Source of the DNA: Bugulina stolonifera
Lineage: Eukaryota > Bryozoa > Gymnolaemata > Cheilostomatida > Bugulidae
Reading direction: 5' to 3'
Assembly (NCBI GenBank): GCA_935421135.1
Contig: OW285196.1
Location: 13,203,001-13,267,000, forward strand
Length of the DNA stretch: 64,000 nt
This document shows positions 14,601 through 24,575 of the stretch, one piece after another. Position 1 is the stretch's first letter; each line of letters starts with the position of its first letter. Position numbers and translations under genes: made by a program. The notes under the pieces were generated by a model. It saw nothing but the letters and a program-made list of their open reading frames with translations, searched no databases and was not told where the DNA came from.

Positions 14601-16399
14601 GGAGGGTAGTAACACTAGACCTATGGAGAAGGGGAGGGTAGGGTAGTGGGATAGGGGGATACAATGGCTCACAGTAAAATGAACGACAAGGAAAGGAAGG
14701 TGATAGGATTAGGGGTCCACCTGATACTCTATTGTTTATGTATGAAAGCACCAGTGTGCATGTGTAATCAAGGATAGGAGGTTATGAATGGAATCAGTAC
14801 TTGTTTACTAACAGGTTAATATTATGTAATGGTTGAGGATCTTAATGAGCCACTGATCTGCATTGTTGACCCAAAAACCTCTCCAAGTTATTGAGGGTGG
14901 CCTACATGCAGCCTCCAGTACATAATATTATAGAGGCCTGAGGCTATAGAATACAAATGCTCTTTCTTGGCCCAAAAAGTTTGTAATTTTTCCTAATACT
15001 AGTGGCGTTGTGAATTGTAGATAAGTAAAAGTAAACAAATAAAACACAAACTGAATAAATTTGAATTAGGTTGTGCTGAATGGCATCAGAACAGATTTCA
15101 AACCTGTTGATATATAACTGAGCGTTCTAAGCTACAATATAAGGGACATACAGATATGTCATCACTTTGTAGCACAACAACACCGATGCTATGATAATAT
15201 TTGTGGTGTTACTTGGTAATCTTATCATCCATTGAACTGATATGTTCTACTGTATTTGATTTATACCTAATAATCATAGCTAAGTTACTATGCTGTTGAC
15301 TCCCATGCAACCTTACAATGTCACAAAATTATATAATTACCACAATAATAGCAGTGAGCTTGGTATTTGAAGGTTGTCATTGAGTAATAAATAATTGGAT
15401 GAATTAAGAATTTTGCTGAGTAAACAATTAATAAATTAATTAGTAATTAAAAGGTAGAGGACATTACAATGTGTCAACCAACTCAAGCCTCAGGACCAAT
15501 GTGTGTATATCAGTGAGGATTGAGAGGAGGTACTCACCTGCCCGTACAATCTTTCTATGTCTGCTCTCTGCTTAGAGTAGAGTCTACAGAGTACAATGTA
15601 CAATTGTATTATAAAATAAACTGGAACTGCCAGTATGTTGCGCCATAACTGTGTATAATGTAGGGTGCCCAGGCAACGGCTAGGCAAAGTATAGCATGGA
15701 CTGTATAGTACATAGTATAATAGTAGACCTACACAGTATGTACAGTGTACATACTGTGTAATGCTGTCACTCTGAGTAGAAGTTCACTTGAGGTGTACAG
15801 AATTGTATGTCAGCAGTTTGAGACAATGAAATAATGACTGGATAGGTATATTGAAGTTATGTAGATAAAGTGCTCTGAAATCCAATCCTGCTAATTCACT
15901 GTACATACATGACAACATGCCATATACATGTACATTACCTTATATCCTCTATAATATCTAATAACTGCTGCTCACGAGTTTGCAGTGATCCGAGCTGTTT
16001 AGAATGTATTTCCCGTAACCATACCGCAGGTTTCACCTGTTCAATGAGATATACACAGTGTAGTGATGTGACCAAAGGAAACGAAGGAAAAAAATCTGTT
16101 TACATTACTTTTCATGGTACAAACATTTCTGTATGCCAATAAGAACCTATTCTAATAAAACTTTAGTCAGGAAAGAAATCTTTCTATGGCAATATGTGCA
16201 GTGTACTTACCTTCCTATAATAATCTGCATGTACAAGTATGGTGTACTTACCTTTGTCTATCAACCAGTATGGTGTACTTACCTTTCTCTATCAACAAGT
16301 ATGGTGCACTTACCTTTCTCTATCAACAATTATGGTGCACTTACCTTCATCTATCAACAAGCATCATGTACTTACCTTTCTAGGAGGAGGCGAGGGCAT
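5627..16399 (-). CDS. FCHSD2: F-BAR and double SH3 domain protein (FCHSD / Nervous wreck family)
   Basis: Membrane-bending endocytic adaptor; in flies and mammals the family couples curved membrane to WASP/Arp2/3 actin assembly. Exons in transcript order: 16399-16376, 16036-15939, 15583-15538, 13871-13789, 12988-12844, 12538-12402, 11840-11777, 11543-11415, 9813-9595, 9083-8934, 8598-8478, 8138-7861, 7533-7450, 7184-6932, 6383-6279, 5751-5627. All phases join to 687 codons without a stop. The start MPSPPPRK then VKPAVWLREIHSKQL matches the family N-terminus. F-BAR spans about residues 1-290 (RADIERLYGQ, AAWKSCLEEAGKV, NTYLLELSAINAH, LDCFLQANPVF), then a coiled linker (NWARKVARETRAL, SEIAKLKAEARLELL). 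SH3-1 is near 488-542 (VRVIYDYT, GMVPENYIEQYE), followed by a proline-rich stretch, and SH3-2 near 613-668 (YVRALYDYTAEGEDEISF, GMFPSIVVEDV). The FCHSD1/2 split in vertebrates is later, so the symbol marks the family. Four donors (exons 1, 4, 8, 9) carry tandem duplications. Confidence 0.92.
6680..6746. repeat. Small hairpin, GAAGTTGTC family
   Basis: TTTGAAGTTGTCTC on the left is the reverse complement of GAGACAACTTCAAA on the right, about 35 bases apart, inside an FCHSD intron. The same core forms hairpins at 33813 and 36584, so it looks like a dispersed short foldback repeat. Confidence 0.6.
9551..9620. repeat. 35 bp duplication of the FCHSD exon 9 donor
   Basis: Two head-to-tail copies of a 35 bp unit (GATACTTACTGGATC on the plus strand, starting at 9551 and 9586). 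On the minus strand each copy holds the exon end GATGATCCA followed by GTAAGTATC. The donor nearest the exon body (exon end 9595) keeps the model in frame; using the second would add 35 bases and shift the frame. Confidence 0.9.
11296..11440. repeat. 29 bp x5 array of the FCHSD exon 8 donor
   Basis: Five copies starting at 11296, 11325, 11354, 11383 and 11412, nearly identical. On the minus strand each contains the last exon bases (CCCTCTTTAAG) followed by GTAGTAAAC, so both the coding end and its donor are repeated. The 29 bp period is not a multiple of three, so using a downstream copy would change the frame. Confidence 0.93.
11886..12070. repeat. 35 bp tandem repeat, 5 copies
   Basis: Units start near 11886, 11921, 11956, 11991 and 12026, with core GGTCAACTGACCAGAGTAGC, and are almost identical. 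The array lies in the intron just upstream (minus-strand sense) of FCHSD exon 7, near the acceptor. No donor or acceptor consensus is obvious in the unit. Confidence 0.93.
13491..13789. repeat. 15 bp x~20 array of GTAAGT donors after FCHSD exon 4
   Basis: About twenty copies of ACTCAGTACTTACAT on the plus strand. Read on the minus strand, the true donor of exon 4 (exon end 13789, then GTAAGTACTGAG) is followed at once by GTAAGTACTGAGTAT repeated to 13491, so every unit carries a perfect GTAAGT hexamer. One unit has CACA in place of CATA; otherwise the array is uniform. The plus-strand open frames with STYIL and VLTYS repeats are products of this array, not genes. Confidence 0.96.
13872..15537. 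other. FCHSD intron 3, no gene seen
   Basis: A 1.7 kb intron between exon 3 (15583-15538) and exon 4. It is AT-rich single-copy sequence with no open frame, transposon ends or array that I could support. Confidence 0.5.
16201..16380. repeat. 31 bp x5 array of the FCHSD exon 1 donor
   Basis: Units with core GTGTACTTACCTTTCTCTAT on the plus strand. On the minus strand each reads GAGAAAG then GTAAGTACACC, copying the end of the start exon (CTAGAAAG then GTAAGTACATG, exon end 16376). Five decoy donors therefore lie in the first 175 bases of intron 1, all with strong consensus. The units are more diverged than those at exons 4 and 8, which suggests an older array. Confidence 0.92.
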
Positions 16400-17414
16400 G
16401 CTGACTAGATTCTAATCCCGTGCTTTACAGCATATGCTCTTAGTTCACTTCACCTACTATGGTAACAATATTATTATTCTTACTAAAGAGCTTCCATGTG
16501 ATACAAATAAAATATTGAATACAAATGATCAAATGGCAGTCTTGCAGCTGTAAGTTGGAAAATGAAACCATATCCATTTACTCCCAAGTCTTAGTAGCAA
16601 CTTCATCAAAACCTCTGCTCACTTCACCAGGTCAGTGGACTTTTAGCAAAATAGTAAAAACGTCTTGTATAGTTCAATGATGGCATAGAATAGTCAGTAA
16701 AACCGATGTTGACTATGTTCATAGAACACTCATCTGTGACCTACAGCTGTTTAGCTTTGTTTGACCATCTGCCTACTCATTAAGTCCATTGGTTACAGAA
16801 AAATATATTTCTGAATGACCATTACTCAACCATGCAATGGATATATGGCAAAGGTAAAATATTAATATAGTTCTACAATACAATATAACCGGTGCATTAC
16901 TTGTGATAAACCACAAATGTTGAGTTGTTCTAGATGGTGAACCCTGACTGTATTTGCGTGTCATCAAGATCAGGGGTAGACCTACCATTTATTTTATATT
17001 TATAATATAATTATCATTATTATTAAATTATTATATAACAGTTTATTACAAAAAGATAAATTATTATTATATAATATTATAAGTAATAATAATAATTATT
17101 AATTATATTATTATTATAATTGCAATATCAATAAAATATCAATGCCACATTTATTTAATATAAGCAACTATAATAATATAAAATCTAACTGATTAACAGC
17201 AATTACAATAAATTGCAATAAGAATAACAAAATGAAAAAATATAATATAAATATAATAATATAATAATCACTAATGTAATTATAAATAGCACAATTGAAT
17301 TTTATTTTAAGTTTCGCCTAATACTAATCCAGATCAAATCAAAATAACAACAATAAATAATAGACAGGTATCCGGGCCTATATTTATATCCTTTACATCC
17401 AATAGAGTTACAAC

Positions 17415-17462
17415 CATAGAGTTATCTTCAATGACAATCTATGACATAGAGATAACTCTATG
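17415..17462. repeat. Small hairpin, CATAGAGTTATCT family
   Basis: CATAGAGTTATCT at 17415-17427 is exactly reverse complementary to AGATAACTCTATG at 17450-17462, with a 22-base loop. Related hairpins or half-sites occur at 23346, 38797, 54189 and 61409. Confidence 0.75.
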
Positions 17463-18109
17463 ATACGGTAATCTCATGTCTTGTTATTTTGCATCAAGTT
17501 TGTTTTTTACACTGACTAATCGGACACGATAAAAAGTCGTGCCAAACCAGGTGTATATTGGTGCGATCGAAGTTTAGAATATAGAATAGAGAGAAGATTT
17601 GAGTACGAACCTGGACAAACGCGACATAGGACGTCATAACATGAAGGCTACGCCTCAAAAGTCCTCTAAGGAATATTTCGATAGCACAAAATTCACTTTG
17701 CATCTATCCAAAGAGCGAACTATACAAATATTTTTATTATTTTCATTTCATTAAACAAAGAAGACGTAAGACGTAAGATGCATTATATAAAATATATGCC
17801 AGGTCTACCAAGAAAAATAACCGAAATTAATCAACAGCTGTTTTATTCCACTTTTCAATTACATCCGTCTAGAATGCTAACCTGAAAAAATAAAATACAT
17901 TATTATATAAGAATTAAGGATTAATAATTATCTTATGTGTATTTTCACAGTATTGTAATGGTTATTGATTGGAACATGATAACAAGGAGTAATGTGATGA
18001 TAATAATGATTTTTATATATTCTGCAAAGAATCTTCAACCACTATGGATTAGTGCCAATTTTTGAATTTCTAAAAAATTAAAAAAATAGCAATAGAATAG
18101 GGCAATTTG

Positions 18110-18156
18110 AAATGAAAATTCAAATTGAAATTGAATTTCAATTTGAATTTTCATTT
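18110..18156. repeat. Near-perfect 47 bp palindrome
   Basis: Two 23-base arms (18110-18132 and 18134-18156) are exact reverse complements separated by a single G. The arms consist of A/T runs broken by regularly spaced G or C. It lies 63 bases before the hAT-like MITE and is not part of it by the boundaries given there. Confidence 0.9.
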
Positions 18157-18219
18157 TGGTTTTTATCGATTTTCATTTGCTGGTTGTGAAAGTAGCCAAA
18201 ACTTCAACCAACCTGAACC

Positions 18220-19113
18220 CAGAGATGGGTCCATGTTGGATTTCAAGTCAACAGTTCAAGTCATTTTATGATTTTATAGATTTTTGGGGGCAAGTCATAG
18301 TCAAGTCCAAGTCAAGTCAGTGCTGCCTCAAGTCAAGTTATGCAAGTCAGCCGTCATGCAAGTCACAAGTCAGTAGAAATGCAAGTCAAGTAGGAGACGA
18401 CTTCAAAAAATTTAATATTTTTCAAAACTTCACTTTTTTTCTTTTAGTAGACGATCCAATCCATGAAAAACCATGCCAAGGTGTAGCTGGGCATGTATAT
18501 TATGCAATTATGGTAAAGAACTAGTCTATAAATGCAGTAAGAGTAATATTGCCTATTGGCACTACTGGTCGTAACTGGTCATGTAGTAAAGTATTATTAT
18601 ATGTTAATAGCGGTGGTACAGTGTCACATAGCATATAAACAACACATTGTACAGTACAGAGTGTCTACTGGCCAGTCCTGAAATTTCCATCAACCTTGTA
18701 GAAATAATTGCACTATACGCTGTATTCACTGCTCACACTGTGTGTAATTGTGGTTATGCACCGTATAGTCTCACGTACACACAGCCTAAATGTTACCTGC
18801 GGAGTGTATTCTCATAGCTAGCGTTGTTATACTCTGAGTGCTGCTAGTAGCACTGATGAAGTCAAGATGATAAATAGATAAGACAATTGAGACCTGTTTT
18901 CCATGTTGGCTATCAGTGTACAAAATTTTAATCCACCACATTGACTTGGAGAACCCAAGTCAAAGTCACAAGTCATTCATGTGTCCAAGTCAAGTCACAT
19001 TGATGTGCAAATCAAAGTCAAGTCCAGGTCAAGTTAGCAAGTTGGGAAGTCCAAGTCAAGTTGACTTGTGACTTGACTTGTCATGTCAAATCTATGACTT
19101 GGACCCAGCTCTG
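18220..19113. mobile_element. hAT-like non-autonomous element (MITE) with 8 bp target duplication
   Basis: An 894 bp element flanked by perfect 8 bp direct repeats CCTGAACC (18212-18219 and 19114-19121). Termini are inverted: CAGAGATGGGTCC at the left and the complement of CAGAGCTGGGTCC at the right, with one mismatch. The CAGAG start and 8 bp duplication are hAT hallmarks. Inside each end are dense CAAGTC/GACTTG words in opposite orientation (about 18236-18395 and 18950-19090), typical of subterminal transposase-binding repeats. The centre has no transposase; the 122-codon open frame at 18156-18524 crosses the left end and is not a gene. Confidence 0.88.
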
Positions 19114-19447
19114 CCTGAACCTTAGCTATACTTGCATATAACATTTTTATTTGATAAATTCTAATTGACTTAAAATTTTAATTTTTCTCAAGTTCAAGTT
19201 TTTCTTTAAGAAACTTGGCTCCTTCTCTGCTGTTTATTCTTATTATGTTGCAGACCGTCTTGCTAGTGTCACTATTAATGTTGCAACAATGTAGTAACAC
19301 CATGATGTACACTGTAGCCTACGGCATGAGAATTTGAATGCAATTAGAAGATTAAAATTTCATTTGAGTTGCGTCATAGAGCCCAATATCTTTAATACGA
19401 GTATAATATAGTAATGTTTTATCTAAATAGTTGAGAGCAAAGTCAGA

Positions 19448-20074
19448 ATGCCAAACTTCAATTCTCTGGGGATAGATTATAAAGCTGTTCTCAAAGGATC
19501 ACACAATATCCGTAGATTGGTGGGCCAGGTGAAGTCTATCTCTCCAAAAGATGGCAGTCGTCAAGTGGCATGTGTAAAGTTATCTTTAGATCCGAGGCTT
19601 CTCAAATACTGGAACGTGAAGTGAGTAGATCTAATCGGTTAACCTTCCACAGGGTTGGAAAAAGACAATTATAAATTCAAAGTGATTTTATTCTTATTTC
19701 TGAAAGTAGATATCGAATGTGCTTTTACCTTAGTGTTTGTTGTCATGCACCAAGCTGTAGATTTGAGATACCAATAGAGATGGACTTTCAAATTGTTGCT
19801 CTAATTTTTGTTTTGAAGGAGACATTTCAGAGCAATGGATGTAAATAGCAGTAGTGGAGTGGGAGACATAGTAGAAATATCACAGCTTGAGAAGCCTCAT
19901 GGACACCTGATAAGCCATAGGGTTGAAGAAGTGTTATTCAAAAATGGTGCTGTTATAGACCCAATAACTGGCAAGCCTTGTCATGGCACCATATATGCAG
20001 AGGAAATAGTAAATGACAATCTTCAGAAATATATGGACAATCAAAAACACTCTCAAGTGGAAACTGAAGTTTAA
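19448..20074 (+). CDS. MRPS17: Mitochondrial ribosomal protein uS17m (MRPS17)
   Basis: Component of the mitochondrial small ribosomal subunit, binding 12S rRNA. Two exons, 19448-19620 and 19819-20074, join in phase 2 (donor GTGAGT, acceptor TTTTGAAG) to 142 residues; human MRPS17 is 130. Diagnostic stretches are LSLDPRLLKYWNVKRHF (family VLDPYLLKYFNKRKTYF), GVGDIVEI and the near-identical VIDPITGKPCHGTIY in the C-terminal half. The splice phase restores the family spacing between the two halves exactly. A polyadenylation signal lies 67 bases past the stop. The gene is convergent with UCHL3, 261 bases apart. Confidence 0.95.
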
Positions 20075-20108
20075 ATATGCTTGGGTATGAGAATTAGCAG
20101 AACGTGAT

Positions 20109-20114
20109 TTATTT
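20109..20114 (-). terminator. Polyadenylation signal for UCHL3
   Basis: TTTATT on the plus strand, i.e. AATAAA on the minus strand, about 220 bases after the UCHL3 stop. It lies between the MRPS17 stop and the MRPS17 polyadenylation signal, so the two 3' ends should overlap. Confidence 0.5.
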
Positions 20115-20140
20115 GTACATAACTATGGACATACTTCATA

Positions 20141-20146
20141 AATAAA
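20141..20146 (+). terminator. Polyadenylation signal for MRPS17
   Basis: AATAAA, 67 bases downstream of the MRPS17 stop codon, in an AT-rich context. Confidence 0.65.
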
Positions 20147-20335
20147 TGGTGTAAAGTTACATATATGATACAACCAAGCTTAACACGGGCAAGAATATTT
20201 CTGCCAGTTCAAAACTTTATAGAAAATAATACAACAACCTGCAGGTAATATACATTTGTAGCTTTATAACTATTTGATGATAGTTCCATCAGATTCTGAT
20301 CCACAAATAGAGGCAAGAGTGACTAGTAGCAAGCT

Positions 20336-23122
20336 CTACATATTATTGGCCAAAACAGTTACAGTAAAGTTAATTTCTTGTGGATCTCTAGCCATAAATT
20401 TCTTCACGACAGCAACTGTATCCTACAATAAAAGTAAGAAAACAGTTTTAACTTCCTTTGACAATATCACACATATTTATGCAATGTCATGAGCTAAGCC
20501 TAAGGCTAACTGATTTCAATGAATCATAAACCTTTTTGATTTGTTGAAATGATGTTGTGTGGGAGTTGTTTGCTCATGATAGACACTGAGTGAAAGAGTG
20601 GATGTGGTACGATGTACCACTATATTATAATACACCAATTGTTACCTCAAAGACTACAACAAGTTACACATTTCTTACTGTATAGTGTACATGTACATGT
20701 ATGCATACATGGGTTATTACTAGGTCATAGGTTGGCCCATTGAATAGTGAATTAGTACAAGGGCATGCATTATAATAGGTGATAAAGTTAATGTAGTATT
20801 GCATACCTCGAGTAATGTGTCTGGGGTTGTGTCCCCATGCCTGATTGGTTTATCTTTCCTCCCATCCATTTCGTATAAACCTCCATCGGCATGTACAAAG
20901 GCAACGAAATGGAAATTCACTTTGGTGTTTATGTCTGGTGCCTCAGTCTGACCTTCTAAGGCAGATGAACCATGTGCAGCTCCTAAAACAGATGACATGA
21001 TATCAGAGCAATTGAGAGTACCAGAAGGTGCCATATATCATATGGCTATGTTTAAATTGTGAGAATAATGGCATGACAGAATGGAGAAGTGTGAAAGATG
21101 TGTTACTACTCTATTATTATTATTACCGAAAACACTTTGAAACTGCAAATGGTACTCTAGACGTGAAGTACAATGTATTGGAATGAATAGAATCAATAAT
21201 AATGAAATAAAAAATTGATTTTACAGGAAAGTGCAGTATCAATATGCAGTAATAATATTACACAGTACATGTATTCAGCTCTAGATAGCTTCCAAGCCAA
21301 GCTATAGCTAGCTTACCAAAAAGCTAGCATTGAACCAACATAAAGCGGCAAGCTCTACAGCACCAAGATCCACACTACAAACCCAGAGCTTCTGATATTT
21401 CCATATGTTTAGCTCGGCTGGCATGCAAAAGTTTTTGCTGCTTAGCTAGCTTGAATGAAGGTGATTTGAGAATATCGCCTATGCACCAACCAATTTGTTC
21501 ATCTTTTCCAAGTGCTGCAGCACGGGCATCTTTATCCAGCTCCTGACTTGATTTAAGAAATGCAGCTAAAGGCTTCGATTCTGCAACAGTAAAGGGCAAA
21601 ATAGCAGATACATGCAAATAGTGTTCAAGTTATTTTATTACACTTCAAATTAAACGAGTGCTAAACATATACATACATGTATACACTTATCATACGATTG
21701 AGGGTCAACCTACAATCTGTTTAGAAGAAGATCTATAAGGAATGATCAAAGTTACCATCTAGTTTGATTCTGTCCTTATTGTTGGCCAAAGCATGGATAA
21801 TACCAACAGTACCACAAGCATTTCCAACAGTTTGCTTCATGAAATATAAGTTCTTGTTGTCTTCTTGGGTGCCAAGCGAGGTCGACTCGGACTAAAATTA
21901 CAATGTGGATAAAATTTTGTGGTGTCAAGGTACCTTATCATTACAGACCACATTAAATGCAATAAATACTGCAAAGAGCACGGAATGTAGCTTCTACAGT
22001 AGCCTACCTGTTCTGTAATTGGGTAAAGCAGCATGACAGCAGCGACAGGCCTTGGGACCATCATCAGAAGTTCGGGGTCAAACCCAAACACATCATGGAA
22101 ACCCCAGTCTGTAGATGCACCTAGATTTGCTATGTATTTATTCATAACCTGTAATATAAAAGAAACAGAGACCTTAAATAGAGCACCAACAGTAACCAAA
22201 ATCCTAGTGATCGGATCAATGTAGAATCTATGTAGCAATGACCAGCTCTTCCATTTTCAGTAAGACTCTAGCCAGTATTACCCGCTTCCTTATGCTGTTT
22301 ATGTGATTTTAATTTTTCTAGGCTTAATAAGTCATTACATAACATGTAGCCCTATGTATGTTGGTATGAGTTAAACTTCCTTTATAATAACAATGCTTTT
22401 GTGCAATTTGCTGACTGAGTTTCATTGCACCAGATTGAGATATTTGTATGATGTTAGGGGGTCTTGGCCATTCTTTCATGTGACATTCTTAATTCTTTTT
22501 GTCTTGTGCCTTGGTGCAGTTGACTCAGTGCATGTCTACTGCTCACCAGTGAAGCTTGCTTTTTAAGGTTGCTGAGTTGGTCTAGCGGTAATGTGTTCTG
22601 TACATTGTGACTGTGCTGGGCCATTAGGTGCCGTCAAGGCCCCAGTTTCAAACCCCAGTCAATAATAATAATAGTAATAATTCTCTGAAGGTGTACGATT
22701 ACTCAAATAATTAATAATAATGTAATTATTATTATAATTGTAAATAATAATTAATAATTTATAATAATTAATAATTATAATAACAACGTACATAACATTA
22801 CTGATAGTGATTACATTAATTTATCAAATAATACAAATACATAAAATTATATTATTGCCATCGTATTTTTATTTAATGTAATTGATTAACAATTAATTTT
22901 AAACAAATCTAAAAAACTTTAGTTCAGACATTTTTATTTTAATTGTATTTCCTATTTAATTTTAAATTTACGTCTATTTGCCATCGAGTTAACAGTTACA
23001 GTTAGACCTTGTTACCCTTACTTTCTAAGTTTCTAGTTGTAAATTTTACATCATGGTATGCGTTTTACCTCTGGGTTTGATTCTAAAGGTAGCCATCGTA
23101 TTTTGCTGCTTTCTTCTGCCAT
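20336..23122 (-). CDS. UCHL3: Ubiquitin carboxyl-terminal hydrolase L3 (peptidase C12)
   Basis: Cysteine protease that hydrolyses small adducts from the ubiquitin (and NEDD8) C-terminus. Exons in transcript order: 23122-23069, 22148-22008, 21891-21756, 21580-21491, 20982-20807, 20422-20336; all phases agree and give 227 residues (human 230). It starts [38 protein letters not shown] is the conserved N-terminal core. The catalytic set is present: oxyanion Gln85, Cys91 in NACGTVG, His165 in NFHFVAFVH and Asp180 in YEMDGR. The crossover-loop region is [18 protein letters not shown]. Exon 3 needs the unusual donor GTTGGT; reading through it would add 38 codons (to 21375) and lose the catalytic His and Asp. 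The gene faces MRPS17 tail to tail. Confidence 0.96.
22517..22680 (+). mobile_element. tRNA-derived SINE-like element
   Basis: An A-box-like TGGTCTAGCGG (about 22579) and a B-box-like GTTTCAAACCCC (about 22644) are followed by an (AAT)n tail at 22661-22677. The 38 bases just before, starting CAGTTGACTCAG at 22517, recur with about five changes at 53644-53681, so the leading part is a dispersed repeat of its own. It lies in the long UCHL3 intron 1. No target duplication could be fixed. The A-to-B distance is longer than in a tRNA, so it cannot be a functional tRNA gene. Confidence 0.55.
22690..23000. other. AT-rich filler in UCHL3 intron 1
   Basis: TAATAA-rich, low-complexity sequence after the SINE tail; no coding potential or defined element seen. 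Confidence 0.6.
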
Positions 23123-23532
23123 TCTAGTTTTGCGTGTGTATCTTATGAGTTGAAAAGTATCAATGGAACGGTATCAGGAGTGATTCAATGAATTTGACTT
23201 TTTTTGGATAGACAAACCGAAAGTAGTTGAAACGATAATCATTGTTCCGAATTAGTTCGTATATTATTGCCTTATTGAGACAGTATAAGCGGACCGCATA
23301 CAGTCTATATGTTTCTATAGCAAGGAACTACATGATGGGGAACAACCCATAGAGTTATCTCCCCTATGGAACAACCTCTAACAATTTTAATTTAAAATAC
23401 ATGACTCCACTCAAGACGTGACAACTCCACACGACTTGAACTCTACTACAGTGGTTTAGGACATTATACGTGTGCATGACTGCTGCTGCATTCCCTATTT
23501 TGACTGATTTTCCAATTTTGTTTTACTGTAAA

Positions 23533-24566
23533 AAGCTTTCGACAAGGTACCACATTTAATGTTACTTCAAAAACTAAAACAAATACCAGGGATAAATGGA
23601 TACCTTTTAAACTGGATACATGATTTTCTCTCTGACAGACAGCAATCCGTTGTGCTCAAAGGAACTAACTCACAAAAGTGCACAGTAACCTCAGGAGTGC
23701 CACAAGGTTCTGTACTTGGACCAACTTTGTTTTTGTGCTATATTAATGACCTTCCAGACCTTCTGTCATGTAAAGTTAGCCTTTATGCTGATGACACTCT
23801 ACTTTATCAAACTGTAAATACAAATGAGGACGCAAAAATGTTCCAAAATAACATCAACGCTGTACACGAGTGGTCTACAAAATGGAAAATGCCATTCAAT
23901 GAAAAGAAATGCCTAGCTATAAACTTTGGAAGAGTAACACCCATACCTCAATACAAATTAGGCACTGCATGTCTTGAATGGACAGAAACCGTCAAATACC
24001 TAGGAGTAACAATTCAATCAGATCTTAAGTTTAATCAGCATATACACGAGAAATGCACAAAGTCTCGTAAAATACTTGGAGGAATCAAACATTTAATGTA
24101 CCATGCTCCAAAAGAGGCCAAGCTACTGGCTTACACAAGTATATGCAGACCTATACTTGAGTATGCAGATGTAGTATGGGACCCTTCAACTAAGAACAAG
24201 ATCCATGATATAGAACTCATCCAGAACAGTGCCATACGATTTATAGCAAACCTAAGGGGGCGTACTGACAGTGTATCAGAGGCGAGAGATCAGTTAGAGA
24301 TCCGGACCCTTGAAAATAGAAGAAAAAACCATCGCCTGTGTCTACTGACCAGGATTCTTCAGAATGAAGAACAACATTCCACTCTATCCAGAGCATATGA
24401 TGATATTGTGGGTGACAGAGAGATGGTAACAATGACCACTAGAGCAGCTGCCAGAGGAGAGCCAACCTCAATATCAGCCAAAAAATGCATTTACCACTCT
24501 AGTTTCCTGCCACGAACAATTCGTGAGATAAGATGAGAAACCAACTTCCAATCCTAAACAGTGATA
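23533..24566 (+). mobile_element. 5'-truncated non-LTR retrotransposon (jockey/CR1-type LINE) with open RT remnant
   Basis: The frame starts inside the reverse-transcriptase domain at KAFDKVPHLMLLQKL and stays open to the stop at 24534-24536, about 334 codons. It contains the RT palm motifs SGVPQGSVLGPTLF and YADDTLLYQ (catalytic DD), the thumb-side KYLGVTI, and the typical LINE tail RPILEYADVVWDP. A 9-base direct repeat TACTGTAAA flanks the unit (23524-23532 and 24567-24575) and is likely the target duplication. Endonuclease and the RT start are absent, as expected of 5' truncation. Absence of stops or frameshifts suggests a recent insertion. Jockey versus CR1 clade cannot be settled by eye. 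Confidence 0.88.
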
Positions 24567-24575
24567 TACTGTAAA

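Larger units (their letters stand above)
16400..18219. other. Divergent intergenic region: FCHSD upstream flank, AT-rich block, hairpin, palindrome
   Basis: About 3 kb separates the FCHSD start codon (16399, minus) from the MRPS17 start (19448, plus). From 16985 to 17340 the sequence is almost pure A/T with TAATAA-type runs. A small hairpin lies at 17415-17462 and a palindrome at 18110-18156. The open frame of 69 codons at 17494-17703 on the minus strand matches nothing I recognise. Confidence 0.6.

Noticed and set aside
17494..17703. 69-codon minus-strand frame upstream of FCHSD
   Set aside because: No family similarity and no donor that would join it to exon 1; the FCHSD N-terminus is complete without it.
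18156..18524. 122-codon plus-strand frame
   Set aside because: It crosses the left end of the hAT-like MITE and consists partly of subterminal CAAGTC repeats.
22560..22660. Genuine tRNA gene
   Set aside because: A and B boxes are too far apart, the acceptor stem does not pair, and an (AAT)n tail follows; better explained as a SINE.
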